Of a stretch of DNA of 64,000 bases, positions 1 to 10,004 are shown piece after piece. The DNA is taken from the NCBI GenBank assembly GCA_021203045.1, contig JAJQBY010000040.1, forward strand, positions 1 through 64,000, written 5' to 3'. The stretch comes from Oscillospiraceae bacterium (GTDB lineage: Bacteria > Bacillota > Clostridia > Oscillospirales > Oscillospiraceae). A model generated the notes under the pieces. It was not told where the DNA came from and searched no databases. It saw nothing but the letters and a program-made list of their open reading frames with translations. The position numbers and the translations under genes are program-made. The stretch's first letter is position 1; every line of letters begins with the position of its first letter.

Positions 1-59
1 TGATTATATAATACACATAACTTGTGAACAAATTTATGTGTATGTATGAACAAATTATG

Positions 60-94
60 AATTTTAGCGCTCGATGACTTTGAGTGCTAAAATT
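60..94. terminator. Hairpin, probable terminator of the upstream gene
   Basis: aattttagcgctc ... gagtgctaaaatt, ~12 bp stem with one G-T pair. Confidence 0.5.
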
Positions 95-282
95 CCCGCT
101 CATTTTCCCTATGTACTATGCCCTTTTTTACTCGGATTCTTTCAACTCCGCACATTGTAAAATCCAGCCGGCCATGTTATACTGAAAGTCAATACCTTAA
201 TTTATATGAAGTGAAATAACAAAACAGTGCTCTCCATACGCCCCTCGGTCAGGGCTGTTTTGTATTTGAAAGGAGTTTTCCC

Positions 283-1566
283 ATGAGCGACTATCGACCC
301 GATACCATTTGCGTCCAGGGCGGCTATACCCCCGGAAACGGGGAGCCCCGGCAAATCCCCATCATCCAATCCACCACCTTCAAATATGCCACCTCTGAGG
401 ACATGGGAAAGCTGTTCGACCTGGAGGCCAGCGGTTATTTCTATACCCGTCTCCAGAACCCCACCAACGACTATGTGGCCGCGAAGATCGCCGCCCTGGA
501 GGGCGGCACAGCCGGTATGCTGACCTCCTCCGGCCAGGCGGCCAACTTCTTCGCCATGTTCAATATCGCAGGCTGCGGGGACCATATCGTGTCCTCCTCC
601 AGCATATACGGCGGCACCTTTAACCTGATGGCCGTCACCATGGCAAAAATGGGCATCGAGACCACCTTTGTGGCTCCGGACTGCACAGAGGAGGAGCTGA
701 ACGCCGCATTTCGGCCCAACACCAAGTGCGTATTCGGCGAGACCATCGCAAACCCCGCCCTGACCGTGCTGGACATTGAACGCTTCGCCAAGGCCGCTCA
801 CGAGCATGGCGTTCCCCTGATTGTAGACAACACCTTCCCCACCCCCGTAAACTGCCGTCCTATCCAGTGGGGCGCGGATATCGTGACGCATTCCACCACC
901 AAGTACATGGACGGCCACGGGGTGGCGGTGGGCGGAGCCATCGTGGATTCCGGCAATTTTGACTGGATGGCTCATGCGGAAAAATTCCCCGGCCTGTGCA
1001 CCCCGGATGACAGCTATCACGGCATCACCTATGCGGAGAAATTCGGCCAGGGCGGCGCCTTCATCACCAAATGCACCGCTCAGCTCATGCGGGACTTCGG
1101 CGCTATCCAGTCTCCGCAGAACGCCTTTTATCTGAATATGGGACTGGAAAGCCTTCATGTCCGCATGGCCCGTCATTGCGAAAACGGCCAGGCCGTAGCG
1201 GAATATCTGGCCGCCCATCCCAAGGTAGAGCGGGTGATATACTGCGGTCTGCCCGGCGACCCCTATTATCCCCTGGCTCAGAAATATCTGCCCAACGGCT
1301 CCTGCGGCGTTGTGTCCTTCGAGCTGAAGGGCGGCCGGGATGCCGCCAGCGCCTTTATGCGTTCTCTGCGTCTGGCCGCCATCGAGACCCATGTGGCCGA
1401 TGCCCGCACCTGCTGCCTGAATCCTGCCAGCTCCACCCATCGCCAGATGACGGACGAGCAGCTCCGGGCCGCCGGTATCCCCGCAGGGCTGGTGCGTCTG
1501 TCCTGTGGACTGGAGGACAAGCAGGACCTGATCGACGATATATCCAATGCTCTGGAGGCCGTGTAA
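283..1566 (+). CDS. metY: O-acetylhomoserine aminocarboxypropyltransferase / cysteine synthase family (PLP)
   Basis: 427 aa; [33 protein letters not shown] lysine region [12 protein letters not shown]; upstream of metA. Confidence 0.92.
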   Translation: MSDYRPDTICVQGGYTPGNGEPRQIPIIQSTTFKYATSEDMGKLFDLEASGYFYTRLQNPTNDYVAAKIAALEGGTAGMLTSSGQAANFFAMFNIAGCGDHIVSSSSIYGGTFNLMAVTMAKMGIETTFVAPDCTEEELNAAFRPNTKCVFGETIANPALTVLDIERFAKAAHEHGVPLIVDNTFPTPVNCRPIQWGADIVTHSTTKYMDGHGVAVGGAIVDSGNFDWMAHAEKFPGLCTPDDSYHGITYAEKFGQGGAFITKCTAQLMRDFGAIQSPQNAFYLNMGLESLHVRMARHCENGQAVAEYLAAHPKVERVIYCGLPGDPYYPLAQKYLPNGSCGVVSFELKGGRDAASAFMRSLRLAAIETHVADARTCCLNPASSTHRQMTDEQLRAAGIPAGLVRLSCGLEDKQDLIDDISNALEAV

Positions 1567-1568
1567 AA

Positions 1569-2510
1569 ATGCCCATCAAAATACCAAACCGCCTCCCTGC
1601 CACCAATGTCCTGACCCAGGAAAACATCTTCGTCATGACAGAGACCAGGGCTGTCAGCCAGCAGATCCGCCCCCTGCAGATTCTGCTGCTAAACCTGATG
1701 CCGGACAAGGCGACCACAGAGACACAGCTTGCCCGCGTATTGGGAAATACCCCCTTGCAGATAGAGATGGAGCTTCTGGCGCCATCAGGCCATGTCTCCA
1801 AAAACACGCCGGAGGAGCACATTCTCGCCTTTTATAAGACCTTTGACCAGGTCTCCGACCGCTATTTCGACGGGCTCGTCATCACCGGCGCTCCGGTGGA
1901 GCTGATGCCCTTTGAGGAGGTGGACTACTGGCCGGAGCTGTGCCAGATCATGGAGTGGTCAAAGACCCACGTCCACTCCACCCTGCATATCTGCTGGGGC
2001 GCGCAGGCGGCCCTGTATTACCATTACGGCATCCCCAAGCGCACCCTGGATAAAAAGCTTTTCGGCGTATTCCAGCATACCGTGGAGGAGCCGAATTACA
2101 TCCTGTTCCGGGGTTTTGACGATAAGTTTTTCGTCCCCCACTCCCGGAACACCACTACAGACCGGGCGGACATTGAGGCCGTTCCGGCGCTGAAGATCCT
2201 GGCGGCCTCCCAAGAGGCCGGCGTATACGCCGTCAAGACGGACCGCTGCCGCCAGGTATTCCTCATGGGCCATGCGGAATACGACCGGGACACCCTGAAG
2301 CGGGAGTATCTGCGAGATGTGGCCGCCGGAAAGGACATCGACCTGCCCAAGAATTATTTTCCCAACGACGATATCACACAGGACCCGGTGGTTAACTGGC
2401 GCTCCTGCGCCCATCTGCTGTATGGGAACTGGCTGAACTACTGCGTCTATCAGACGGTCCCCTATGATATCCAGGATATCCAGCGGGGCGTCCGCACCGA
2501 GGATATGTAA
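1569..2510 (+). CDS. metA: Homoserine O-acyltransferase (MetA type)
   Basis: [44 protein letters not shown]; start trimmed from ORF 1071..2510. Confidence 0.95.
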   Translation: MPIKIPNRLPATNVLTQENIFVMTETRAVSQQIRPLQILLLNLMPDKATTETQLARVLGNTPLQIEMELLAPSGHVSKNTPEEHILAFYKTFDQVSDRYFDGLVITGAPVELMPFEEVDYWPELCQIMEWSKTHVHSTLHICWGAQAALYYHYGIPKRTLDKKLFGVFQHTVEEPNYILFRGFDDKFFVPHSRNTTTDRADIEAVPALKILAASQEAGVYAVKTDRCRQVFLMGHAEYDRDTLKREYLRDVAAGKDIDLPKNYFPNDDITQDPVVNWRSCAHLLYGNWLNYCVYQTVPYDIQDIQRGVRTEDM

Positions 2511-3422
2511 ATGGAACCGATACTTGTTATCATGGCCGCCGGTATGGGCAGCCGTTTCGGCGGGCTGAAGCAGATGACCCCGGTAGATCAGGCGGGCCAG
2601 GTTATCCTGGATTATTCCGTCTATGACGGGATACAGGCCGGATTTCAAAAGGTTGTATGTGTTATAAAGAAGGAGCTGGAAGCGGATTTCCGCGCACAGA
2701 TCGGAAACCGCATTGCCGCCCGCTGCGACCTGCACTATGCCTTCCAAGCGCTGGACGATCTGCCGGAGGGCTTCGCGGTCCCACCGGAGCGGAAAAAGCC
2801 CTGGGGCACCGCCCATGCGGTATGGGCTGCGCGGCAGGAGATCGACGGCCCCTTCGCCGTCATCAACGCGGACGATTTCTACGGCCGCGGGGCCTTTACC
2901 GCCCTGTATGATTTCCTCTCTCTGCCGGGAGACGAGCATACCCACGGCCTGGCGGCCTACCGGCTGAAAAACACCCTGACGGAAAATGGCACTGTGGCCC
3001 GGGGGGTATGCACAACAGATAAAACCGGCCGCCTCCTCACCGTGACGGAGCTGACCGCCATCCGAGGCCCGGCGGACAGCCCTGCTTATACCGCCGACGA
3101 GGGCAAGACCTGGAACGCTCTGGACCCGGAGGCCCCTGTCAGCCTGAACACCTGGGCCTTCCGCAAGAGCTTCATAGACGCCATCGGGCTCCACCTGAGT
3201 GAATTTCTGGAAAGGGATATGCCCGCAAACCCGGAAAAGGCGGAGTTTTTCCTCCCCGGCGTGGTGAATGCCCGTCTCGCCGCCGGAACCGATCAGGTAA
3301 TGATCCTCCCCACCTATGAGGTCTGGCACGGCGTTACCTACCGTGCCGATCTTCCCGCCCTTCAGGCCGCCCTCTGCGAAATGCAGCAACGCGGGGTCTA
3401 CCCGGAACAGCTATGGAAATGA
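2511..3422 (+). CDS. Nucleotidyltransferase (NTP_transferase family)
   Basis: MEPILVIMAAGMGSRFGGLKQMTPVD nucleotide-binding signature; adjacent to metA stop. Confidence 0.8.
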   Translation: MEPILVIMAAGMGSRFGGLKQMTPVDQAGQVILDYSVYDGIQAGFQKVVCVIKKELEADFRAQIGNRIAARCDLHYAFQALDDLPEGFAVPPERKKPWGTAHAVWAARQEIDGPFAVINADDFYGRGAFTALYDFLSLPGDEHTHGLAAYRLKNTLTENGTVARGVCTTDKTGRLLTVTELTAIRGPADSPAYTADEGKTWNALDPEAPVSLNTWAFRKSFIDAIGLHLSEFLERDMPANPEKAEFFLPGVVNARLAAGTDQVMILPTYEVWHGVTYRADLPALQAALCEMQQRGVYPEQLWK

Positions 3423-3425
3423 ATG

Positions 3426-3456
3426 GAGCGCCGCAGCCTTTTGTGCTGCGGCGCTC
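3426..3456. terminator. Strong hairpin between convergent genes
   Basis: gagcgccgcag ccttttgtg ctgcggcgctc. Confidence 0.75.
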
Positions 3457-3490
3457 TTACTGATATCGAATTGAATGCTGCCCGGTCGTT

Positions 3491-3982
3491 TTACGATATC
3501 ACGGACGCGGTCGTATTCAGGGTGACTGCACCGGCGCTGTAGTAGGTCTCCGGCTCATAGGCCATGATCTTCATTTTGATAGCCGCGCCGTCCTCCGGCA
3601 CGGTGTCGAAGGTGATGGATTGCACATACTCCCCCGGTCTGAGAAGCCCTGTCTCTCCCAGGATATTCCCGTCACTGTCCATAATACGCAGCTTCATCCA
3701 TACCTCGTTACCCTCGTCGTTGGTGAAATATATATCCGCGCTGCTGCCGGAGATCACCACCCGGCCACAGACGTGAGCGGAAAAGCTCATTCCCTCCTGA
3801 TAGATCAGGCTCCAGCTCTCATCCGCCGGTTCCGGCGTGCCGGATACCGCCGCCGCATCGAATGCCGGCGGCACAAAGGCCGCTGTCTCCTGTTCCCCGC
3901 CAGTGGCTGTCAGAGCCGCCGCCATAACCGCCAGCGACAGAAGACAGACCACTGCGGCGATACATACGCTTTTATTCTTCAT
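3491..3982 (-). CDS. Small secreted or membrane-anchored protein, function unknown
   Basis: 163 aa with N-terminal hydrophobic segment; start codon overlaps stop of upstream surface protein gene. Confidence 0.7.
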   Translation of the reverse strand: MKNKSVCIAAVVCLLSLAVMAAALTATGGEQETAAFVPPAFDAAAVSGTPEPADESWSLIYQEGMSFSAHVCGRVVISGSSADIYFTNDEGNEVWMKLRIMDSDGNILGETGLLRPGEYVQSITFDTVPEDGAAIKMKIMAYEPETYYSAGAVTLNTTASVIS

Positions 3983-6336
3983 TTCCTTCGCTCATTCCCC
4001 GTGATGGTCACGGTCACCCTGCCGACTACCGCCGAGGTCAGCGCTTCCAGACTCGTCTCGTCCGGCGCTCCCTCTAAGGCCAGCGCAAAGCTCTCCGAGT
4101 CTCCCACCGCCAGCGTAGAGGAAGCTTTGTCGAAGCTTCCTGTGATGCCGCTATAGCCATCCTCCGGCGTATAGCTCAACGCAATGTCCACAGCCGTTTC
4201 CGAGTTGTTTGTCACGGTGATCTTATCTGCGTCCTCCCCACAGTTCCAGCCGCCCGCCGTCTCATTATATGTATGAGTCTCAGGGTCCCAGACCTCCAAA
4301 GCAGCCTGATAGGTGAACGACAGCCCGCCCCACTCGATCTCCACAGAATACACAGTGGAAGACGGCTCGGAGTCCTCGTTATAGTATCCCCTGCTCTCCT
4401 CGTAATACACTGTCTTCCCGGAAAAAACAGGGAATTCGTCCGTACCCAGTGTCTGATACCATACCTGCGTCCCATCCGTGACGCCACTGTTCAGCAGCCA
4501 TGTCACCTCGCCGGAGGAAAATTCCGCTACGGTTTTGGAGGCAAACTCGACGGATGGCGAGCCACTAATTCCTCCCACGCCATCGGCTGCCGCTGTGTCC
4601 AGAAAATAGGAATTGGTAATGGTTCCGTTGCTTTTCACATATCCTGCCACTCCACCGGGAGTATATCCGCTGACAGAGCCAATGCTGTAGCAGTTACATA
4701 CGGTTCCTATTTCTAGATGCCCGACAACACCACCCATATATCCATATGCATTGCTTGAATCGTTGCCATAAACACTCCCACTATTGAAACAATTCGTAAT
4801 AGAACCAGAGCTGCTATACATGTACCCCACCACGCCCCCTACACCATTACTACCGCTAATATTCCCACTGTTGCAACAGACAGCGACACTGCCACTTGCT
4901 AGGCCGCCTATCACGCCACCTACATTCATGCTTGTGCTGTCGACACTTCCACTGTTAGAGCAACCAGATATATTGCCAATTGATGCAGAACCTATCACAC
5001 CACCAACATAATAATAAGTACCGCTGACACTTCCGCTATTTGAACAGTTTTCAACACTATTTGCATTGCTCCGCGCATTACCGACTATGCCGCCTACGCG
5101 CGAATAGCCGCTGACTGTACCAGTATTGTGACAGTTACTGATGATACCGTTCACACTTGTCAAGTCTCCGGCTATACCTCCTACATACATGCCTGCACTT
5201 ACAACGGAACCACCATGTATGCAGTCGGTAACAACGCAGTTAGCTACATGGCCTACTATACCTCCTACACACATCTCTCCTTTTGTCTCCAACACACATT
5301 CTATATATCCATAATAGGCGCATCCGCTGATGAGGCCGGTCTCGGTGCCAGTAAGGGCCACCATGTACCCCACAATACCGCCAATCATCTTCCCTCCCAT
5401 AATGCTGCTGTTAGAAACAACGACATTACTCACCGTTCCGCTGCTTACATATCCGAAGAACCCCTGATAACTCGAAGATTGGTTTATATAAAGCCCAAAG
5501 ATCATATGCCCATCCCCATCAAAGACACCGCAATATTTCTGAGAGGAGCTTCCGATCGCCGTCCATTCCCGGGGCGTTTCGCCGCCGGTATACGTCCCGT
5601 CCTCGGCGCTAAACGTATACCCCGGATTCAGATCGATGTCCGCCGTAAGCACGGCGTTGATGGACGTATCACCGTTGTTCACCTGCTCTGTGAACCAGAA
5701 CAGCTGACCCGCATTGCCGATCTCATAATACCCGTCGCTGTTTTGTTCGGCGGACTGATACCCGCCGCAGCCCGGGCAAATACCGTTATCATAATCATAT
5801 TCTCCACATGTCTCACAAACTTCTTCCGCCTCGTCCGTCAGCACTGTGATACCGCCGCTGAACCAGTCCAGAAGCTCGAACAGCTTCTCACTGTTGGAGA
5901 CCAAGGCCTGCTCCTCCCCGGTCAGCGTATAGTACTCATCACATACCGCCGAGGCTTGGGCATACGCCTGCTCCTGCTCTGCGGCGTCCATGGCCGCCGT
6001 CTCCTCCGCAGAGGGAAGGGCCGCTATCTGCGCCTCTACAGCACAGATGAAACACGCATCAGCGGCATTGCCATGCTCACAAAGCCCCGCCTCACTGTCC
6101 CCGGCTATATTTTCTGCCTCCAGCTCCTCCGTATCATCTGCGGACTCTGCTGCATCCGTCATCTCTTCGGTTTCCATAACTTCCGATTCATCCAAAACCG
6201 CCGCGCTGTCTACAGTCACCGTCGACTCGGCCTCTTCCGGGACATTCTCCGCCTCATCTGCCTGCGCAAAGACAGGAAGGCAGGTCAATATCAAAGCTAT
6301 CGTCAGGAGCATGGATATCGCTTTCTGTCTCTTCAT
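3979..6336 (-). CDS. Secreted GLUG-repeat surface protein
   Basis: 785 aa; signal peptide MKRQKAISMLLTIALILTCLPVFAQA; repeated GGIVGxxx...ISNCxNxGxVSG motifs; Cys-rich CETCGEYDYDNGICPGCGG. Confidence 0.85.
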   Translation of the reverse strand: MKRQKAISMLLTIALILTCLPVFAQADEAENVPEEAESTVTVDSAAVLDESEVMETEEMTDAAESADDTEELEAENIAGDSEAGLCEHGNAADACFICAVEAQIAALPSAEETAAMDAAEQEQAYAQASAVCDEYYTLTGEEQALVSNSEKLFELLDWFSGGITVLTDEAEEVCETCGEYDYDNGICPGCGGYQSAEQNSDGYYEIGNAGQLFWFTEQVNNGDTSINAVLTADIDLNPGYTFSAEDGTYTGGETPREWTAIGSSSQKYCGVFDGDGHMIFGLYINQSSSYQGFFGYVSSGTVSNVVVSNSSIMGGKMIGGIVGYMVALTGTETGLISGCAYYGYIECVLETKGEMCVGGIVGHVANCVVTDCIHGGSVVSAGMYVGGIAGDLTSVNGIISNCHNTGTVSGYSRVGGIVGNARSNANSVENCSNSGSVSGTYYYVGGVIGSASIGNISGCSNSGSVDSTSMNVGGVIGGLASGSVAVCCNSGNISGSNGVGGVVGYMYSSSGSITNCFNSGSVYGNDSSNAYGYMGGVVGHLEIGTVCNCYSIGSVSGYTPGGVAGYVKSNGTITNSYFLDTAAADGVGGISGSPSVEFASKTVAEFSSGEVTWLLNSGVTDGTQVWYQTLGTDEFPVFSGKTVYYEESRGYYNEDSEPSSTVYSVEIEWGGLSFTYQAALEVWDPETHTYNETAGGWNCGEDADKITVTNNSETAVDIALSYTPEDGYSGITGSFDKASSTLAVGDSESFALALEGAPDETSLEALTSAVVGRVTVTITGNERRK

Positions 6337-6550
6337 CGTCTCGTTCCTCTTTTGCAGATGTTTGTTTACATAATTATTTTTATTCGGAGCCCCGATTTTC
6401 TGCTACACAGATCGGGCCGCTTCATCTGTTATTTCTTAGATTATATAACACCCTTTCTCATTTTGCAAGACAACGGATGGAATCGTAATCTTTTGTAATA
6501 TTGTTTTTCAACGACCGTGGCTGTCTCTGCATCAGGGGGCACATAAATTT

Positions 6551-6587
6551 TCGGCGCGGGCGCTCCCATCGAAGGCGCCCGCGCCGA
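6551..6587. terminator. GC-rich hairpin downstream of P-II-like gene
   Basis: tcggcgcgggcgc ... gcgcccgcgccga. Confidence 0.7.
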
Positions 6588-6609
6588 TACCGGTCTATAA
6601 AGCCTGTTT

Positions 6610-7296
6610 TCACCCGAAGCGGATTACATTGTCCAGCGGCACGGACATGATGACCGCCCCCGCGGGGGTCTTCAGGCCGTGCTTTACATTAATCATCTCC
6701 ATAATCGTATTCCGTGTCTGGCCGGAAGCGGCGATAAGGATGATCTCCTTCTCCCCCTGGACGGTGATGCCGTAAAAGCGGGCCACGTCCTCCTCTCCGG
6801 CGTAGCGGGAACGGATGATGGTACCGCCTCTGGCCCCGGCGGCCCGGGCCGTGTTCATTACATCGTCCGTGTGGCCGTTGTTGACGATCACGAAAATCAG
6901 GCTGTTTTCTCCCGCTGTATCCATAGCTGTGCCGTTCTCTCCTGTCTCAGCCGCAGACTGTCCCTGGCGCGCCAGGGCCGCGGCTACAATATTGTTGAGC
7001 CCTGACAGCGCGGCCATCATGGCAATGCCCTTGGCCTCCACCTCCAGGTAGTTTTCATCCAGATATTTCATGAGCCTGTCCCCGCAGCCTGCGGAGCCGA
7101 GACTGAACAAAATGTCTCTCTCCGTACCGCCCAGGCCCAACACGTCCAGCAGCTCCGACGGAGCGGTCCCCCGACCAATGCTGTGATAGTGCCACGGCAC
7201 CTGATGGGCCGTATACAGCGCCGCCACATCCCGGCCCTGGCCCCGCTCCACAACGGTGATGATGAGTTTGACGCCCTCCGGCCTGTCGTTCGCCAT
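6610..7296 (-). CDS. Tandem P-II-like regulatory protein
   Basis: 228 aa; VKLIITVVERGQG ... IFVIVNNGHTDDVMNTARAAGARGGTIIRSRY ... EKEIILIAAS; two P-II-like halves. Confidence 0.7.
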   Translation of the reverse strand: MANDRPEGVKLIITVVERGQGRDVAALYTAHQVPWHYHSIGRGTAPSELLDVLGLGGTERDILFSLGSAGCGDRLMKYLDENYLEVEAKGIAMMAALSGLNNIVAAALARQGQSAAETGENGTAMDTAGENSLIFVIVNNGHTDDVMNTARAAGARGGTIIRSRYAGEEDVARFYGITVQGEKEIILIAASGQTRNTIMEMINVKHGLKTPAGAVIMSVPLDNVIRFG

Positions 7297-7299
7297 AGC

Positions 7300-8823
7300 T
7301 CACGCCTCCCCAAAGAAGATGATGGTATCCTCCACCTCGCCGGCAGGAATCTGCTGTCTGAGGGCTTTGCGGGCCCGCAGCTTATCCACCAGCCCCAGCA
7401 CCTGGATGGTGACCAGCGGCATCATAGCCACCAGGGCCACGATGCCAAAGGCATCTGTCATGACGTTGCCTCCCACCGCCTGGCAGGCCCCGATAGCCAG
7501 AGGCAGCAGGAAGGTCGTTGTCATAGGCCCGCTGGCTACGCCGCCGGAGTCGAAGGCGATGCCGGTAAATATCTGGGGCACGAAAAAGGTCAGGGCCACG
7601 CTGATGATATATCCGGGAATCAGAAACCACAAAATAGATATCCCCGTCAGGATGCGCACCATGGAAAGGCCCACAGCGCAGGCGATACCGATGGACAGAC
7701 TGGTCTGGATGGAGCGGCGGGTGACGGAGCCGTTGGTGATCTCCTCCACCTGACGGGTCAGAACGCCCACGGCAGGCTCCGCCTTGACGATAAAATAGCC
7801 GATCAGCATACCAATGGGCACCAAAAGCCACCGGCTGTCGCTGGCCCCCAGATTCTCTCCCAAAAGCTGGCCCACAGGCATGAAGCCCACGTTCACGCCG
7901 GTGAGGAACAGCACCAGCCCCACATAGGTGTACACAAAGCCTGCAGCCACGCGGATGAGCTGCCGCCGGTGAAAACGGCGGAAAATCAGCTGGAACAGCA
8001 AAAATACCGCCAATATCGGCAGCAGGGCCACCGCCACCTCCCGGCCATATTCCGGCAGGGCCTGGAAAAAGGCTCCGGCCGCCTGCCTGGTGGTGGTGAC
8101 CTCCGCGATAGAGGCGGAGGTATAGCTCACGCTGTCCGGCTGATAGAATATCCCCAGCACCAGCACAGACAGGATCGGCCCCACGCTGCACATAGCCACC
8201 AGACCGAAGCTGTCGGTGGTAGAGTTCTTATCGCTTCGTAGAGAGGCAAGGCCCACGCCCATGGCCATGATGAACGGCACTGTGATGGGCCCGGTAGTGA
8301 CGCCTCCCGCATCGAAGGCGGCAGGGATAAAGGTGTCCGGCGCGAAATAGGCCAGGATGAATACCAAAAGATAGAATATGGACAGGCAGGCGGACAGGGG
8401 TATTTTCAGCAGCATACGCAGCTCCGCGAACGCCAGAAAAAGCCCCACGCCCACAGCCACGGTGATGGTCAGCACCCGATCCGGCACGGCGGGCATCTGA
8501 TTTGCCAGGACAGTCAGGTCCGGCTCCGCCAGGGTTATCAGGACCCCCAGCACCAGGCATACCAGCAGCGGCACCACAATCCTCTTGGAATGACTCATCT
8601 GAACGCCAATACCCTCTCCCATAGGGGTCATGGCCATATCCGCCCCCATGGTGAACAGCCCCATACCAAAGACCACCAGCACCGCCCCAAACAAAAACAG
8701 CACCAGCGTTCCCGCATTCAGCGGCGCGATGGTGATGCTGATAACCAGAACGATGGCGGTGATGGGCAGGACCGATGCCACAGACTCCAACACCTTTTCT
8801 CTCAATAACTGGCCGCGCCCCAC
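7300..8823 (-). CDS. DUF1538-type integral membrane protein (two internally homologous halves)
   Basis: Repeats AFDAGGVTTGPITVPF...TDSFGLVAM and AFDSGGVASGPMTTTF...TDAFGIVAL; GTG start at 8823 follows SD aaggagg; ORF extends to 8874. Confidence 0.8.
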   Translation of the reverse strand: MGRGQLLREKVLESVASVLPITAIVLVISITIAPLNAGTLVLFLFGAVLVVFGMGLFTMGADMAMTPMGEGIGVQMSHSKRIVVPLLVCLVLGVLITLAEPDLTVLANQMPAVPDRVLTITVAVGVGLFLAFAELRMLLKIPLSACLSIFYLLVFILAYFAPDTFIPAAFDAGGVTTGPITVPFIMAMGVGLASLRSDKNSTTDSFGLVAMCSVGPILSVLVLGIFYQPDSVSYTSASIAEVTTTRQAAGAFFQALPEYGREVAVALLPILAVFLLFQLIFRRFHRRQLIRVAAGFVYTYVGLVLFLTGVNVGFMPVGQLLGENLGASDSRWLLVPIGMLIGYFIVKAEPAVGVLTRQVEEITNGSVTRRSIQTSLSIGIACAVGLSMVRILTGISILWFLIPGYIISVALTFFVPQIFTGIAFDSGGVASGPMTTTFLLPLAIGACQAVGGNVMTDAFGIVALVAMMPLVTIQVLGLVDKLRARKALRQQIPAGEVEDTIIFFGEA

Positions 8824-8913
8824 GATGACCTCCTTCCTTATGCCGCGCCCCACCCTCGGAACGCCCTTGAACATAATTTTTTCTATTGACGTTCAGTTTA
8901 TCATATTAGAAAA

Positions 8914-8952
8914 AATTTGGCAACCGGATTTCCCTCCCCGGCTGCCAAATTT
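8914..8952. terminator. Hairpin between DUF1538 and PAP2 genes
   Basis: aatttggcaaccgg ... ccggctgccaaatt. Confidence 0.6.
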
Positions 8953-8961
8953 CAAGTTTAT

Positions 8962-9810
8962 TCATATTTCCGTGGCACGCGCCCCGGCCGTTCTCTCCGT
9001 TATAGCAAAGGTAACCGTCATGGCAAAAGCTGTTAGTGCCGCCCCTGTGATCACATCCGTAGCGTAGTGCATTCCCAAAACCATTCTGGAGAGCATAACA
9101 CACAGGGTAAACCCGATCGAGGCGCACATAGCGATCAAATAGAACCTTCTTGTGTTGTATTTTTCTGCGAACAAGGGAATCAGTAGCACCGCCATACTGG
9201 TGGCTGCCTGGGCGGCATGACCGGAGGGAAAGCTGGAATTTACAGAAAGCGCTGTGTGCGGCTGCCGGGCGAACCAATAGGTAAACTCCGTGACAGGATC
9301 GTCCAGCATGTTAAATCTGGGCCGGGACATAAATTCCTTCAGAAGCATCGGTCCAAATACCGCCGTGCCGCATCCGGCCACGCCGATCACTGCGGCCCGC
9401 CGGAGGCCTGCCCTTTTTCCTGATTTTATCAGTCTTACGGACAGGATCACGGAAGCCGGGAGCCACAGTAGCATGACGATCAGCATGGAAATCCTTCCCT
9501 CCGGCAGTGCGTTTGCAAAGCTCCGATACGCATAGAAGATAAAATAGGCCAGAAACAGTACCCCGAACACCCAGTTCAGCGCCGTTCCCACCTTTCTCCG
9601 CCTGTCACAGGTCAGGAGCCACGCCACGCAGGAAAATATCCCCACAACCGGCATGGGCAACGTGCCGATGATTTCAAAAAATCTGCCAAACGCGCTGTCA
9701 GCATTGTATATCCACAGCGCGATGGGCAAATCCACGAACATAAACCCAAGCATAAGCACACAACAGGCAATAACCATTCCCAGCAGCAGCATAATTCGTT
9801 TTCTATACAC
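8962..9810 (-). CDS. PAP2-family membrane phosphatase
   Basis: SSFPSGHAAQAATS and SRMVLGMHYATDVITGA motifs; multiple TM segments. Confidence 0.88.
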   Translation of the reverse strand: MYRKRIMLLLGMVIACCVLMLGFMFVDLPIALWIYNADSAFGRFFEIIGTLPMPVVGIFSCVAWLLTCDRRRKVGTALNWVFGVLFLAYFIFYAYRSFANALPEGRISMLIVMLLWLPASVILSVRLIKSGKRAGLRRAAVIGVAGCGTAVFGPMLLKEFMSRPRFNMLDDPVTEFTYWFARQPHTALSVNSSFPSGHAAQAATSMAVLLIPLFAEKYNTRRFYLIAMCASIGFTLCVMLSRMVLGMHYATDVITGAALTAFAMTVTFAITERTAGARATEI

Positions 9811-9960
9811 AGCGCACCAGCCCTTCTCTGAATACCTTGAAAAAGCTTATCATGCGCCCTGTAAAGCCCGCTATCAGTTTCCGGTAAAAGGTTTATAAAC
9901 CGGCGGGCAGCGCTCTGCCATCCGCGTCCGGACGACTGACCTCGTCCCCCAAAAAATAAG

Positions 9961-9987
9961 CAGGCGCAGCCGTGGAAGCTGCGCCTG
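9961..9987. terminator. Hairpin terminator of TRAP operon
   Basis: caggcgcagc cgtgga agctgcgcctg. Confidence 0.65.
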
Positions 9988-10004
9988 TGTGAGATCATTT
10001 TATA

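Noticed and set aside
202-1440. 412-aa minus-strand ORF
   Set aside because: Antisense to metY with compositional shadow only.
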